Assembly (NCBI GenBank): GCA_950295325.1
Contig: OX485808.1
Coordinates: 42,740,527 to 42,803,179 of the forward strand
Direction: 5' to 3'
Length of the DNA: 62,653 nt
From: Polytrichum commune
Taxonomy: Eukaryota; Streptophyta; Polytrichopsida; Polytrichales; Polytrichaceae
Shown here: positions 1 through 11,034 of the stretch, one piece after another
How positions within the stretch are numbered: the first letter of the stretch is position 1
Layout: the number at the start of each line of letters is the position of its first letter
The notes under the pieces: model-generated
What the model saw: only the letters and a program-made list of their open reading frames with translations
What the model was told of the DNA's origin: nothing
Database searches by the model: none
Program-made: the position numbers and the translations under genes

Positions 1-3000
1 ATGCTTGCATGTGAAGTTTCTTGAGACTCGTCAACCCACCAAATCCTTCCGGTATCTTCTTCAAAGACATGCATTCCGAGAAATCCAGCACCTCCAATGC
101 ACATAAGTTTGTCAATCCGGGAGGGAACTCCTCCAAAGTCTCACATTCCCACATGTCAAATTTCTTGAGACTCGTCAACCCACCAAATCCTTCCGGTATC
201 TTCTTCAAAGACCGACACTTTGAGAAATCCAACTCCTCCAATGCACACAAGTTTGTCAATCCGGGGGGAAACTCCTCCAAAGCCTCACATGCTTGCATGT
301 TGAGTGTCTTGAGACTCGTCAACCCACCCAATCCTTCCGGTATCTTCTTCAAAGACCGGCATCTTGATAATTTCAACTCCTCCAATGCACACAAGTTTGT
401 CAATCCGGGAGGGAACTCCTCCAAAGCCTCACATAGTTGCATGGTCAGTTTATTGAGACTCGTCAACCCACCCAATCCTTCCGGTATCTTCTTCAAAGAC
501 CGGCATTTTGATAATTTCAACTCCTCCAATGTACACAAGTTGGTCAATCCGGGAGGGAACTCCTCTAAAGCCTCACATTCCCACATGGTTAGTTTCTTTA
601 GGCTCCTCAAACCACCAAGTCCTTCTGGTATGTTCCTCAAAGATCTACATGTTGAGAAAATTAATTCTTCCAAAGTGGAGAGGGTGGTCAAACCCTCAGG
701 TATGTTTTCCAGTTTGTTGCATCTTGAGATTGTCAATGACTCCAACGTGGAAAATTTAACAACCTCAGTGAGGATGGTTCCTATGTTCTCACAATCGGAA
801 ATGTCTATTGCCTTCCAGGACATCCCCTCCAAATTTTCTTGTTTCAATGATCCCGATAAGTTGCAATTCGACACTTCGAATATGCGCAAGGATCGGAGAT
901 ATTGTTGGGAATGATTCCAAAACTTCTCTATGAAATCATTTTCTTTCATTAAAGAGATAGTATTTGGGGATGAAAAATGCATCCTCAACCATTTTACATT
1001 TGGTGATGCCTTGACAAGAGATGAAAGGAGGTCAATATTGTTACAACATTGGACATTTAATATACGTAGCTCTTCCATGGGTTTGAAGTCAACATCTCCT
1101 TCATATTTAGATTTGTGTTGCAATTCTTTAAATGATAGGCCTTGGACAAATTTTATGCCCTACATGCATAAACAAAGGTGGATAAGTTTGATTTGTTTTC
1201 CATTTCAAATGACAAAATGAATAACCAACCACAATTTATAGAACCAAGATACAACTTATCCTACCTAATAAACATATTTCTCAAGGAAGTTGATATTTCT
1301 TAAGCACATTCAAACTTGAATTGCATACCTTTTGTTTACAATGATTGGCAAAAGCGGTGTAATTTAAATCCAAAAGTCGAGTTCCCGCAAATTCTGTTTC
1401 TGTGATCATACGACCCATATCACGCAATTGATCGTGCATGTCAAGGCGATCCCACTTGTCAACTTTTACCATTGATTTGTTGTGAAGTCTTTCCAAGATT
1501 TCTTGGGCATTCCCATCAAACATTCTAAGAAATGTTTCTTTTGATGTAGACACATCTTCGCAAAAGAAACAACTTATGTCTAGAAACATGTTTTTTTCTT
1601 CAATACTTAGCTCATCAAAGCTTATTCTCAATGTCATCCAAAGTTTCTCATTTGGACTTCCATCGTGTCTCGCCCTCAACAATCTATGCAACGTTCGCTC
1701 CCATATTCTCAATCGTGTCTCCCCTTGCATGCATGTGCCCATCACCTCCAAACTCAAAGGAAGTCCGCAACATGCATTCACAATCTTTTCAACTACATGT
1801 TCCAAATATGGTAAACATGATTGGTTCGTCCCAAAGGCATGCCTTGAAAATAGCCTCATAGGTTGGTTCCCTTCGAGGGTTTGCATGTCTACTTTGCCAG
1901 CCATGGGTACATGTTGCTTCAAAGACTCCCAATCACGAGAACTTACAATCAACCTCATGCCAACATCTTTCAACATGCTATCTCCCAACAGTTGACATAA
2001 TTGACTTTGCTTGCTCACATTGTCCACCACGAGTAGTATTTTCTTTGTTTTTCGAACACGTTCCAAGATATCACGTGTTTTTCTCAATGTTTCTGCTTGA
2101 GGAGGCGAGTCTTGCATGTCTCTTGACTTGTGCTTTAATGCAAATGTACATGTTTCATCCTTCAAGTCAATTACAAAACATACTGCATCAAAGTGGTGGG
2201 AGATATGGTCACTCAAAGCTTTAGCCAATGTTGACTTGCCAATTCCTCCCATACCCACAATTCCTAGACTACCAACCGCTTGTAGTTGTTTTTCCACTTG
2301 GGACATTTTTTCTTGGACTCCAATCAAATTCGACGATTCTCTCATGTTATTGGCGTTGACCTACAAGAATATCAACATTTCCAAAGTGAGTGATGATCAA
2401 ATGATATATCTTAGGAGGTATACTAACATCTCCCAATTTAATTCAAAATATTTTGGCTTGATTCACAATTTCAACAACCTTCTTACCTCCATGATAAACG
2501 GATGTGATGGAGTTGGACAATTCTCTTGGACGCTTGAAATTGATGTTGAATTGTCAAAGCGGTGGAGTTGGAGCACACACCACAACCATTGCATGCACTT
2601 GAGAAATATTTTGTATAATAGAAAAAATTGCCAAAAGGATCTCGTTTTGTCATAATTTGTAACTCTTGGGATCTCAAGCGAACCTTTGAGCATTTCGGTT
2701 TTCAATCTTGCAAGCCTTTTATGAATATCAAGAAACGTGGGTCTTTTGGATGGATCTAAAGACCAACATTCATGCACTAATGATCTCAATACCTCTGAAT
2801 AAGTTGTAGGGAGTTTTGGCCTCTCGGATTTAAGTAAATACTCTCGATAATAGCGAAGCTTTTTAAAACAAGGTTTCTCTCCTGAAAGAATATCGGAACA
2901 CAACATGCCGAAACTAAACACATCAGCTTTCAAAGCAGCCACCTCCGACAATTCATTTGCCATGGCCTCAGGCGCCATGTATCCAGAAGTCCCTATGTTT

Positions 3001-4100
3001 GGCCCCGTGGGCACTTCTGGAGAATGCTTCACTTCCACCTTTGAAATACCAAAATCCAATAATTTCACATCAATGCGCTCGAGATCAACCAATTGTGAAT
3101 CATTTCGAAGAATCACAACAATATTTTTGGGCTTTAGGTCACGATGTGCTACCTTCATATCGTGAAGGTAGCACATTCCATTTGCAATTTGTATCATAAT
3201 GTTCATGGCATCCATCTCTTTCAAAGGACCTTGTGCACTTAAATGATGTGCTAGGGTCGTTTCTCCGAATTCCATTACAAGTTCAAATTGGTTGTTGCCC
3301 TCATGAAAGCCACAACAAAAAAACTTGATGATATTTGGATGATTTAAACCTCCCAAAATACTTGCTTCTTTCCAAAATTGACCTTTATCCTCAGGATTGC
3401 GGATGTTGATCACCTTTGTTGCACACCTCACACCACACCAATTTGTCAAGCATACAGCTCCTCCATTACATGGTCCTAAAATCCTCGGGGGATCTCCATA
3501 TTCCGGGCGAGGATAACTAGAAGGAAAAACAATATCATCCAATTCACGACCTTCAACGTGTTGTAGACTACTTAGATAGTCTTCAAGGTATCGCACAAGT
3601 TTGCAATCTTTGCAATCCTTAGTGTTGCACGAGTCCAAATGCTTGGAAAGTCTTCCACATATCAAAGTCTGGTCCTCTTCAACTGCATTCGTGGATGTGG
3701 GGTAGAATGTCGTATTATCCTTAATAGCAAGAATTCTTTCCTTTTCATGGGCATTATAATGGCAGGATATCTCACACAATGTGTGAAAACAAGATTTGAA
3801 GTCCGAAAGTAATTCTCTAAACCACTCTTTATTATTCAATTGCATCACTGTAGCATCAACCCATTTTTCATTGCAACATTCTTCAATTAGTACCCTTCCT
3901 TTGTTCACAATTCTAAATAAATCTTTTTCTGCTTCATGAAATACTTGAGCTGGACCGTTGGTGATGTTGTGCAATATTTCCACACCCTTTCGAAAGTTGG
4001 AAAGCAAATTCTCACATTGCTTTCTATTCAATACTTCTTCCCTCAATAATATATCGGGAAATTCCACAATACCCATTGCTAGCCGCAAAACATTTGCCAT
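1..4100 (-). CDS. Protein kinase-NB-ARC-LRR (PNL-type) immune receptor, 3' end outside window
   Basis: Three exons splice in phase 0 with good junctions: exon 1 4100-2487, exon 2 2360-1329, exon 3 1159 to the left edge, giving at least 1268 residues. Residues 1-130 are predicted helical and cysteine-rich, resembling the HeLo/four-helix region of plant MLKL-like and bryophyte kinases (inference). The kinase spans about 205-470: lysine 229 in CATKV, glutamate 245, HRD 319-321, DFG 349-351 and APE 377-379 are all present, though the glycine loop is degenerate. NB-ARC follows: P-loop GMGGIGKST 574-582, kinase-2 LLVVDNV 647-653 with N in place of the usual second D, RNBS-B LIVSSRD 675-681, GLPL 737-740, MHD 846-848. 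RNBS-D (FLDISCFF) and MHDQLRDMGR look TIR-NLR-like. Exon 3 encodes C-rich LRRs. Expected role: intracellular pathogen sensing by an ATP/ADP switch. Residues 485-538 form an unusual hydrophobic linker that might hide an unrecognised intron. The start is the first Met of the open frame. Confidence 0.88.
21..596 (-). repeat. Four near-identical 144-bp units encoding paired 24-residue LRRs
   Basis: The mark TTGAGACTCGTCAACCCACC recurs at 21, 165, 309 and 453 (final base variable), a strict 144-bp period. On the coding (minus) strand each unit gives 48 residues, which is two leucine-rich repeats, one ending in EEFPPG and the other in KKIPEG. A more divergent unit lies upstream in the gene at 597-740. 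The array runs off the window, so its full copy number is unknown. Confidence 0.9.
1160..1328 (-). other. Intron 2 of the PNL gene, phase 0
   Basis: The donor is AAAAG|GTATGC and the acceptor GCATGTAG|GGCATA. The 169-base intron separates the NB-ARC exon from the LRR exon. Exon 3 then stays open from 1159 to the window edge; I read most of it codon by codon. Confidence 0.8.
2361..2486 (-). other. Intron 1 of the PNL gene, phase 0
   Basis: The donor reads ATGGAG|GTAAGA and the acceptor CTTGTAG|GTCAAC on the minus strand. Removing 126 bases joins the kinase exon to the NB-ARC exon without changing frame. An in-frame TAG lies immediately before the exon 2 boundary, so the intron is required for a fused protein. 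Confidence 0.8.
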
Positions 4101-5750
4101 TTTGAGAGGTATGATATAGTTGTAAATAATCTAAATCGCAATACACAAGGTATTCTTCGCTTGAAGATCGTCTATAATTGTTGATGAGCACGCTCACTAG
4201 AATTTAAACCTATAAATCCCACAACAAACATTAAATTGTAATGGAAGATTTACAACATTAACACTAATTGATGAATGAAGACATGAGAATTCATAACAAG
4301 GTGTAGATGCTAATCTCTAATAGAATATAAATTTTGATAAATAAGAATTGTAATTAGTGAATTAGTGAATTTATTAATTTACAACCGTGACAAACTTTTG
4401 CTCACCCCATGACATCATTGTAGATCATATGTGTTTACTTTTTCATGAAGCATTTGACATCAAACTTTTGATCTTCATTAATGTGAATTACTTTTGCGAT
4501 CAATTTTCCTTCATCGGCATCCAATTGTATGACCCAAAAGCGTTCGAACGGTTAGATATAATGGTATACTCTAGTTTCAAGAAAGTTTCTTGATGATGCA
4601 TGTATTTCAAACAACCCATAGGACATCCAACGAACTTTAATCTCAAGACTATCATGGTTGTGTGCACTAAGTTTTCCTCTTTCTTTTGCTTCCTAAAATC
4701 AACTTTCTTTCTCTCTCGGATCTTTTCTTACTTGCTTACTTACTTGCATATTTTTACATAATACAATTTGGTATGAACGTTAATATTATAAAAACCGCAC
4801 ATTATATAAAAACTATTATATTGTTCACTTCAACTAGATCAATGTTATTATAGTACAATGGCACCTTTCATATTTACCAAGTACCAACATCGCTTTTCAC
4901 AACACTTGTATTCTGCAAAATTAGTCACATGAAAAACAAACTAACACATAAATAGTTTAACATGATTTGACATTTTGGACTTTCGTAAAATACCTCCATT
5001 ATGTTGTTATCTATGCCTAAGGAAAACAAAACAAATGTAAGTTCACGATGGTTATTGCTAATTGCATAGATGAGTAAGGCTTACGTAGATCTTTAATTTA
5101 CAAACATGTGCCTTAGCAAACAAGATGTGAAAAGCTCAATACCATGCTTAAGGAATTTTGGATTGGAGATATTGTTATCTAAATTTTCATGTGTTGTGAT
5201 TATGGATGGATGGTACAATCCCATTACATGTAGCAATACACTATGTGAGATGATGATCATTTTCCCATCCATACCATTGCAGATGGACAAAATTCCATAA
5301 TGCTACAAACTAACCATTGAACGTTTCATTCCGTTGACATTGGATATTTTGTGCAACTTCATGTTAACCAAGTCCAAACATAGATCATGAATAGAGCTTG
5401 ACATGGTTTATTCAAGTCCAACACTCATTCCATCACTAACCTAAGCTAGGTGTTGACAATGGCAATTCTCAAAGTGAAAAAAATATGTAGCATTCCCATT
5501 CCTTGTGTTTGATCAAATCAATTTGTGTCATCATCTACATGACAACGACAAGGATAACAATCTAACCATATTTTGCAACATCCTATCACCAAGGAACGTG
5601 ACAACTACCCGAGAAAATGTTCAACTTCATAATGGGAGAATGCATACCTAGATGTGAAGACGATTTTGATATACTAGGATCGACGTTTTAACCCACAACT
5701 GAATTCTCACAAGACATCTTGAACTAAAAGGCACTTCATAAAATAAATGG
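4101..5750. other. Upstream region of the PNL gene; no gene seen
   Basis: A+T-rich sequence with only short, unconvincing open frames. It must contain the promoter and 5' UTR of the PNL gene at its left end, but I see no motif strong enough to place a TATA box. No inverted or tandem repeat stood out. Confidence 0.4.
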
Positions 5751-5754
5751 AGAA

Positions 5755-6060
5755 TCTGCCACTTGATGTGCACATTGTTTGTGCAGATAATCACATGTCG
5801 TCGTTTCAGATTGTCTTCGCCCTTGCCTTGCCACGAACCCCAATGGCCGTGTCCCTGTAGCTCGGTAAAGTCTAGACGCGGTGCCTAGGGCACTAACGGC
5901 CCCTTGTAATCACGGGGATCGCGCCACTGCCCAACCCCCTCTGCCCGAGATCGATGTTGCTCTTGCATTCTTGAAGTCCGCTTGATCACAAAACTCATTT
6001 TCAGCGCATCTCACCTTGAAGGTCCGAAATCCAATATAATATATATGTTCACTCGCACTT
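5755..6060 (+). mobile_element. Relic of the long-inverted-repeat Mutator-type family
   Basis: The stretch with CTTGCATTCTTGAAG and ATCCAATATAATATATATGT matches, with many differences, the inner part of the left arm of the element at 25533-26556. It is preceded by G+C-rich sequence of a different make-up from the intact element. Only one arm is recognisable and no target duplication was found, so this is an old fragment. Confidence 0.5.
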
Positions 6061-6551
6061 GAAACTGTCTACCAAAACAAATGTCCAAGACATGTCAAGG
6101 AAGAACCACATTATTGAACAACATCATAAACCTTCATTGAAGGGATGGCAAATGTAACTCCCATTTTAATCATTCATGTTACACATCCTAATAACAATTC
6201 ACTACGACAATTCACTCACAGAAATTTGCAAGTTACAATGTAGACGTACATGGATTTTCCCATAATATAATTCAAATGATAGTACTTAGCAAAAGAAAAT
6301 TTCCCTCGGTGGCCTACTCTTGTGCGCAACATGTACACCCTCCATGACAAGAGATTTTCCAATCAGACTAATTAAATATTCCTCTACAAGAGAGACAAAT
6401 TACAGGGTAGCATCCTAAATACAACAACGTCAATATTAAAGTAGCAGATAGAGTCTGCCAGCATGAATTCACATATTCCAGGTAGTCAATCCATACTACA
6501 ATTACATGTTTACCCTGAATTTTGAAGAAGACATATATACAAAATATCTTA

Positions 6552-7420
6552 ATGACCATCAACAACTTCGATAATTGATGCGTTTCCCACTATGCGTTTC
6601 CCATCTGCACAGGATTTTGCTTGTTATTGAAGATGCTGACTTATCTAAAGTACACAAGCTTATCATAACAGAAGGCCACAAAAATATCATGTCACTGAAT
6701 CCAAGTGCAACGAGCAAGTATTCCTATACTTGCATATATTACCCATTGATAGAGCAAGGTGAAAGAGTATACAACACTCTTGGTCTAACAGTATAGACTG
6801 GAACTGAAGTTGTGAGTGCTTACTGTTGGCGTTCCGACCCATAATCCATTATGAGATTAAAGATTTGATCAGTTGGAGCCTTCACCACCCTAATTGCTTT
6901 CATCACTAGCAGCTGAAATAATTTACGACAAAAAGAGTAGTCAACAAATGTTGATGCCTTCCACAAAAACATTTGGTTTGTATTAGCAATCATCTTCAGT
7001 TGAAGACGTGCCCAGTTGACCATGGAACTGCAAAAAGTACAAAGGGCCTACCCTGTTGCAAACACCAAGCTTACCTTATACTTGAAAGGGGAATCTGCAG
7101 TCTCCTCAAAATATCTCAACCCTGCATATCAGTTATATGATACTGGTGAGCCTCTGTTATTTTACCAACTGTGAGGCAATTCAACCTATCATCTCATCAG
7201 CATGGACTCGAGTATAGTTTGACAACATTTCAATGGCATAGCACCATAAAGTAAAATAGACTCAGTTTGAAATCATGGAACACTTTCAAGAATGTTGACA
7301 CTGGAAGAGACCTAAGGGGTACCATTTTCACAGCGTGCTAACTTCCACTTTGATGCAGTGCCAGAATTTGATGATTTGGAGATCCGCCAAATCCAAAGCT
7401 CTTGGAGAGGGTTGGTGATT
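6552..7420 (-). pseudogene. EDR2-like START-domain gene fragment (four exon pieces)
   Basis: Four pieces join with consensus splice sites and compatible phases: 7420-7323 (ends KWKLARCEN plus one base), 7121-7075 (GLRYFEETADSPFKYK), 6912-6824 (includes MKAIRVVKAPTDQIF and LIMDYGSERQ) and 6604-6552 (starts with QW, later IIEVVDGH). The order 'C-E-N-G-L-R-x-F-E-E, M-K-A-x-x-V-V, I-F-x-L-x-M, S-x-x-x-x-W, V-D-G-H' is that of the PH-START-DUF1336 family (ENHANCED DISEASE RESISTANCE 2 and relatives), lipid-binding proteins that restrain cell death in plants. The last piece carries a one-base frameshift within a local repeat of GGGAAACGCAT and then TAA straight after DGH. I could not trace the PH domain or the DUF1336 end, so it is a decayed or partial copy. 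Confidence 0.6.
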
Positions 7421-7422
7421 CT

Positions 7423-8580
7423 ACAGATACCAACAATGAATTCAACGACATTTAGTTACGGCAGAAAACCAAGAGAAGGATTTGGTTGTTATTTTACACT
7501 CAAAAACCAAGGTAGTTAGCATATAGTAGTGCAAGCCAATCATTTACGTATGTACATATACAACATCTCTGGAGCAATCTTGTGAGGATCTTGTATCCAA
7601 AAATCTGAGAAACGTAAGACTTAAGATACAGACGGCTTGATCAAGCTCCGTTCGTCTCACCACATATAATGTCCTGTAAGTCTAGAGCATGTCTAGAAAT
7701 TTACAGGAAGATTGTACCGCCATATCAAGAATTGAATTTAATGTAGAAGCTGACGAAAGTTCTTGCTTCAATCCATCACCTACAAGGTTTGCAAGAATGG
7801 CAGGGTGAACTACACGACCAGGTTGTAGCTTGAATGACGACACCGAAAATAAATAGCTCGAAAGGAGTACAATGGTTCAAAGCTTGATGATCGAAAGGTT
7901 GAAGCTTTAACAATGATTTGCAAGACCTCAAAACCACGTCACAGCCTTACAAGGGTACCAGGGGATGACCACACTTGCACTTGCAACTCAAGAGGGAAAA
8001 AGTAGGACTCACAAAGTCTCCCCCGGAAAGGGTTTTATCATTATTAACAAAAACATGGAAACCCAAAAAGCAGTGCTAAATTGAAGACAACTTCGTGGCG
8101 ATGTACAAGTTTAAACTATGGAGTCCACAAATCTCCTCCGATCTCATGGTTACAGATATCAATAACCCAAGTAAAGCTTCGTGGCCGAATAGGGAGAGAG
8201 ACAAATCTTGCGAAAGAGCACACTTTGAGCCGGCATAGAGTTCCTTTGGTGCCAAATGCGCCCAAATGTAGCACATAAGTTATGTCGGAAGTCTCAAGAG
8301 CAACGGGCCAAATCTAAAGAAATTGTCTACCAAAACAACAACCTCACACTTCAATTCATATACTCTATGAAGACACAAAATCAGATATGAAAAACTAACA
8401 GACCAGGTCAAACATCATGGTGAACCAAACGACAAGCAGAAAGAGAAAGCGGTAGAAGCGATGTTGTGTGAGAGAAGACGCGGAGTACCACGGCCCATGC
8501 GCATCAAGCAGCCTTGTGAATAAATGCAAGGATTGTGTTTTTTCTTTTCTTATAATGGTATCATTGGTAATCGTTTTGAA
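7423..8580. other. No gene recognised
   Basis: Mixed-composition DNA. It could hold the missing 5' exons of the START relic on the minus strand, because the short minus-strand open frame at 8276-8076 is compatible with coding sequence, but no family motif can be read. The stretch ends where the R1 repeat begins. Confidence 0.3.
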
Positions 8581-8887
8581 GTACGCGACCACCTACTTTG
8601 AGACCCAAAAGTAGATCACTAAGTACTTGGAGTTGGACGCTTCTACCTTAGACATGTGGGAAGCATTGAATGCGGCTCGAGGTTGGACTTGGACAATGTG
8701 GCCTTGGTCACATCTATATGGGGTCCCATCTAGTCTTGGTTTTTGGACATTATGTTTAGGTAGATGTGCCAAAAACACCTAGTATGTCATTTTTAACAAG
8801 GAAATACTCAATTTAAGCTTATTTTAGTTTTTGTTTCTCGGTCTAGATTCAAGTAGTGCGCAGTTTGGGATTCAATGCATTTATGTA

Positions 8888-10706
8888 CAGTCTAACCTTG
8901 ATAATGTCACCCTTGTTAAGAGAACACCTTGATATTGTCACCTAAAAGTTTGAAACCGATTTTCATAGTGTAAAACTCCCTCGTTATTATCCCTATCACC
9001 CTTGATAATGTCACTATTTTTTTTCAAAATCCGTAGTGTAAATGTGATAATATCAAGTATGGATGGATTGTATGGGTGGGCATGGGTTCGATATTATTGT
9101 TCATGGGTGAGCATGGGCTAAAGCAAAGCATATTGGGGGTCATTGAATGAGCTCTCATTCAATGCTTTCGGCATAGTGGGATGCCTTGTGTAATTTCAAT
9201 TATCTGCATGGAGAAAGTGGAGATGCAGATGTAGTTGGAGTTGCATTGGCCATGGCAAAGATCCCATTCATATTGAAGAAATATGATCCAGAAGACATCT
9301 TCAATTTTGATGAGACGGGTTTGTATTATAGAGCCTCTCCTTATAAGACTTTGAATATTGGGAAGGCGAAAGGAAATAAGAAAAAGAAGGACGGTGTGAC
9401 ATTGGGGCTTTGCACTAATATCTCGGGAAGGAGCGATTGAAGCTTGTTTTCATTCACAAAGCAGCGCATCCCAGATGCTTTCCTCATAATTTTGATCCAA
9501 ATAGGACAATACACTATTATTCTAACAATTCAGCCTGGATGAATGGTGATGTTTTTACACATTGGGTGAAGAGTGAGAACCGAAGAATGGCATTGAAAGA
9601 CATAAAGATTTGCATTATTATGGATAATGCAGGAAGCCATGATATTCATGGTGAGGTCAAGAAAGTTATAGATGGGTTTAATGCTTTTGTACTCTCCCAT
9701 ATCACTATCTTGTTCCTTCCACCAAATGTGACTTCAGTTGTTCAGCCTTTGGATCAAGGAGTGATTGCAGCATTCAAAATGTGTTATAAGCGCAAGCTTG
9801 TTGCTTGGACTTTGCAACAAATTGATAACAACTCAAATGAAGATTTGGGGAAATTGAATGTTGATGTATTTCAAGCTATGCTATGGTGTGTGGCGGCATG
9901 GCATGAATTAGATGATCAAACCATTAGAAATTGTTGGAGAAAGTCCGCCATATTGCCTGCATAGTGGAATGCATATATAAACAATCTTGATGAACGTATG
10001 AAGTCCAAAATGGAGGAAGGAACTTTGGAATTGGGTAGACTCATTGCCGCATTAAATTTGGGTTTGGATGTTGAAGGCAAGCCTGTAGAAAAGCTTTGTC
10101 CTTTAGAGTACATAAACATGGAAGGTGAAGATGACTTTGAGGTGGAATTTTCTACTGAGGAGCTTGTGCAATTAGTGCAAGATGGCGAACAGGTTCTTGA
10201 TTCCATGGAAGTGGACCCATTGATTGTTGATAGCAGTGATGATGAGTCTAAAGTAGTGAAGCTAGGCGATGCACAAAAATATGCTAAAGATGTTTTGAAT
10301 TTTATGGCTAGCCAAGGTTCTCAGATTTTCAACACTCATGAATTGTTAGAAATGGAAAAAATCCATGACAAACTCATTAGAATTGGTGTTGCACATTTAA
10401 CATCAACAAAACAATGTGACATTAGAAGCTTCTTTGTCTCTAGTGAGAGGTCTTTACCTGATCTCAATGAAACATTATGATGTGCTCTTGTTGTTATTCA
10501 CAATTTTGAATTAGATTTTACATTCAAAAACATTGAAGTCTCGTATTTGTTATTTTTTTAAAAATTGTAATTATATTTTGATTTTCTACATATTTTTTGA
10601 TAATATCACATTATGCACAAAATGTGACATTATCAAGTATGTCACACCTTGTTTATATCACACTTTTTGGTGAAACGGAGGGTGTGACATTATCAAGGTT
10701 AGGGTG
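8888..10706 (+). mobile_element. pogo/Tigger-like DNA transposon (Tc1/mariner superfamily)
   Basis: The 1819-bp element is flanked by TA at 8886-8887 and 10707-10708. Its left end is CAGTCTAACCTTGATAATGT and its inverted right end CACCCTAACCTTGATAATGT. The core CTTGATAATGTCAC also recurs as subterminal repeats near 8928, 9001, 9050 and 10650. The other R1 copy has an undisturbed ATGTATTTG at the equivalent site near 27495, which is the empty site. Inside is a broken DDE transposase. Confidence 0.9.
9186..10480 (+). pseudogene. Broken pogo/Tigger-type DDE transposase (CENP-B-like)
   Basis: The protein contains the DDE_1 hallmarks NFDETGL, IIMDNAGSH and LPPNVTSVVQPLDQGVI, whose aspartates would be the catalytic triad. 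A C-terminal acidic region (about 10100-10250) follows. Two lesions separate it into pieces: a one-base loss in the GGAAGG run near 9431, which shifts the frame, and an in-frame TAG at 9962-9964. Only about 300 bases lie between the element end and this frame, too few for the usual N-terminal CENP-B/HTH DNA-binding domain, so that part has been deleted. It cannot make an active transposase. Confidence 0.85.
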
Positions 10707-10826
10707 TATTTGAACTCGTCCATTATGACTCGAAGGGCTATAGTAAAAATAATTTCCTTACAAGTTGAGGGCTAGAATCTTGGATGTTATTTGTAAAGTA
10801 AATTTATGTGAAAAAATTACACTAAG

Positions 10827-11034
10827 TAGTGTATTGAGTGTCACTTACTATTTGGGATTACACAATGCTATAGCTATGTATTGTATATCCCTTTTTGTTT
10901 TTGCCAACAAAGCTCAAAGTGGTTGTTTGGACATTGTAAAACAATAACATCTTTACTTGATAAATAAATGTATATTAATAGGGAAATATATAGAATATGT
11001 AACTCCAAATAATAAGTGACACTCAATACAATAG
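10827..11034. mobile_element. Small MITE inside R1 copy 1
   Basis: Its ends are inverted repeats around GTATTGAGTGTCACTTACTA (left) and GTATTGAGTGTCACTTATTA (right, inverted), continuing into TTTGGGATTAC and TTTGGAGTTAC. The same insertion sits in R1 copy 2 at 27615-27821, so it predates the duplication. No open frame. Confidence 0.65.

Noticed and set aside
21-914. Plus-strand 297-codon open frame with repeated NPPNPSGIFFKD
   Set aside because: It is the complement of the LRR exon; the minus-strand frame has the LRR pattern and splices to NB-ARC.
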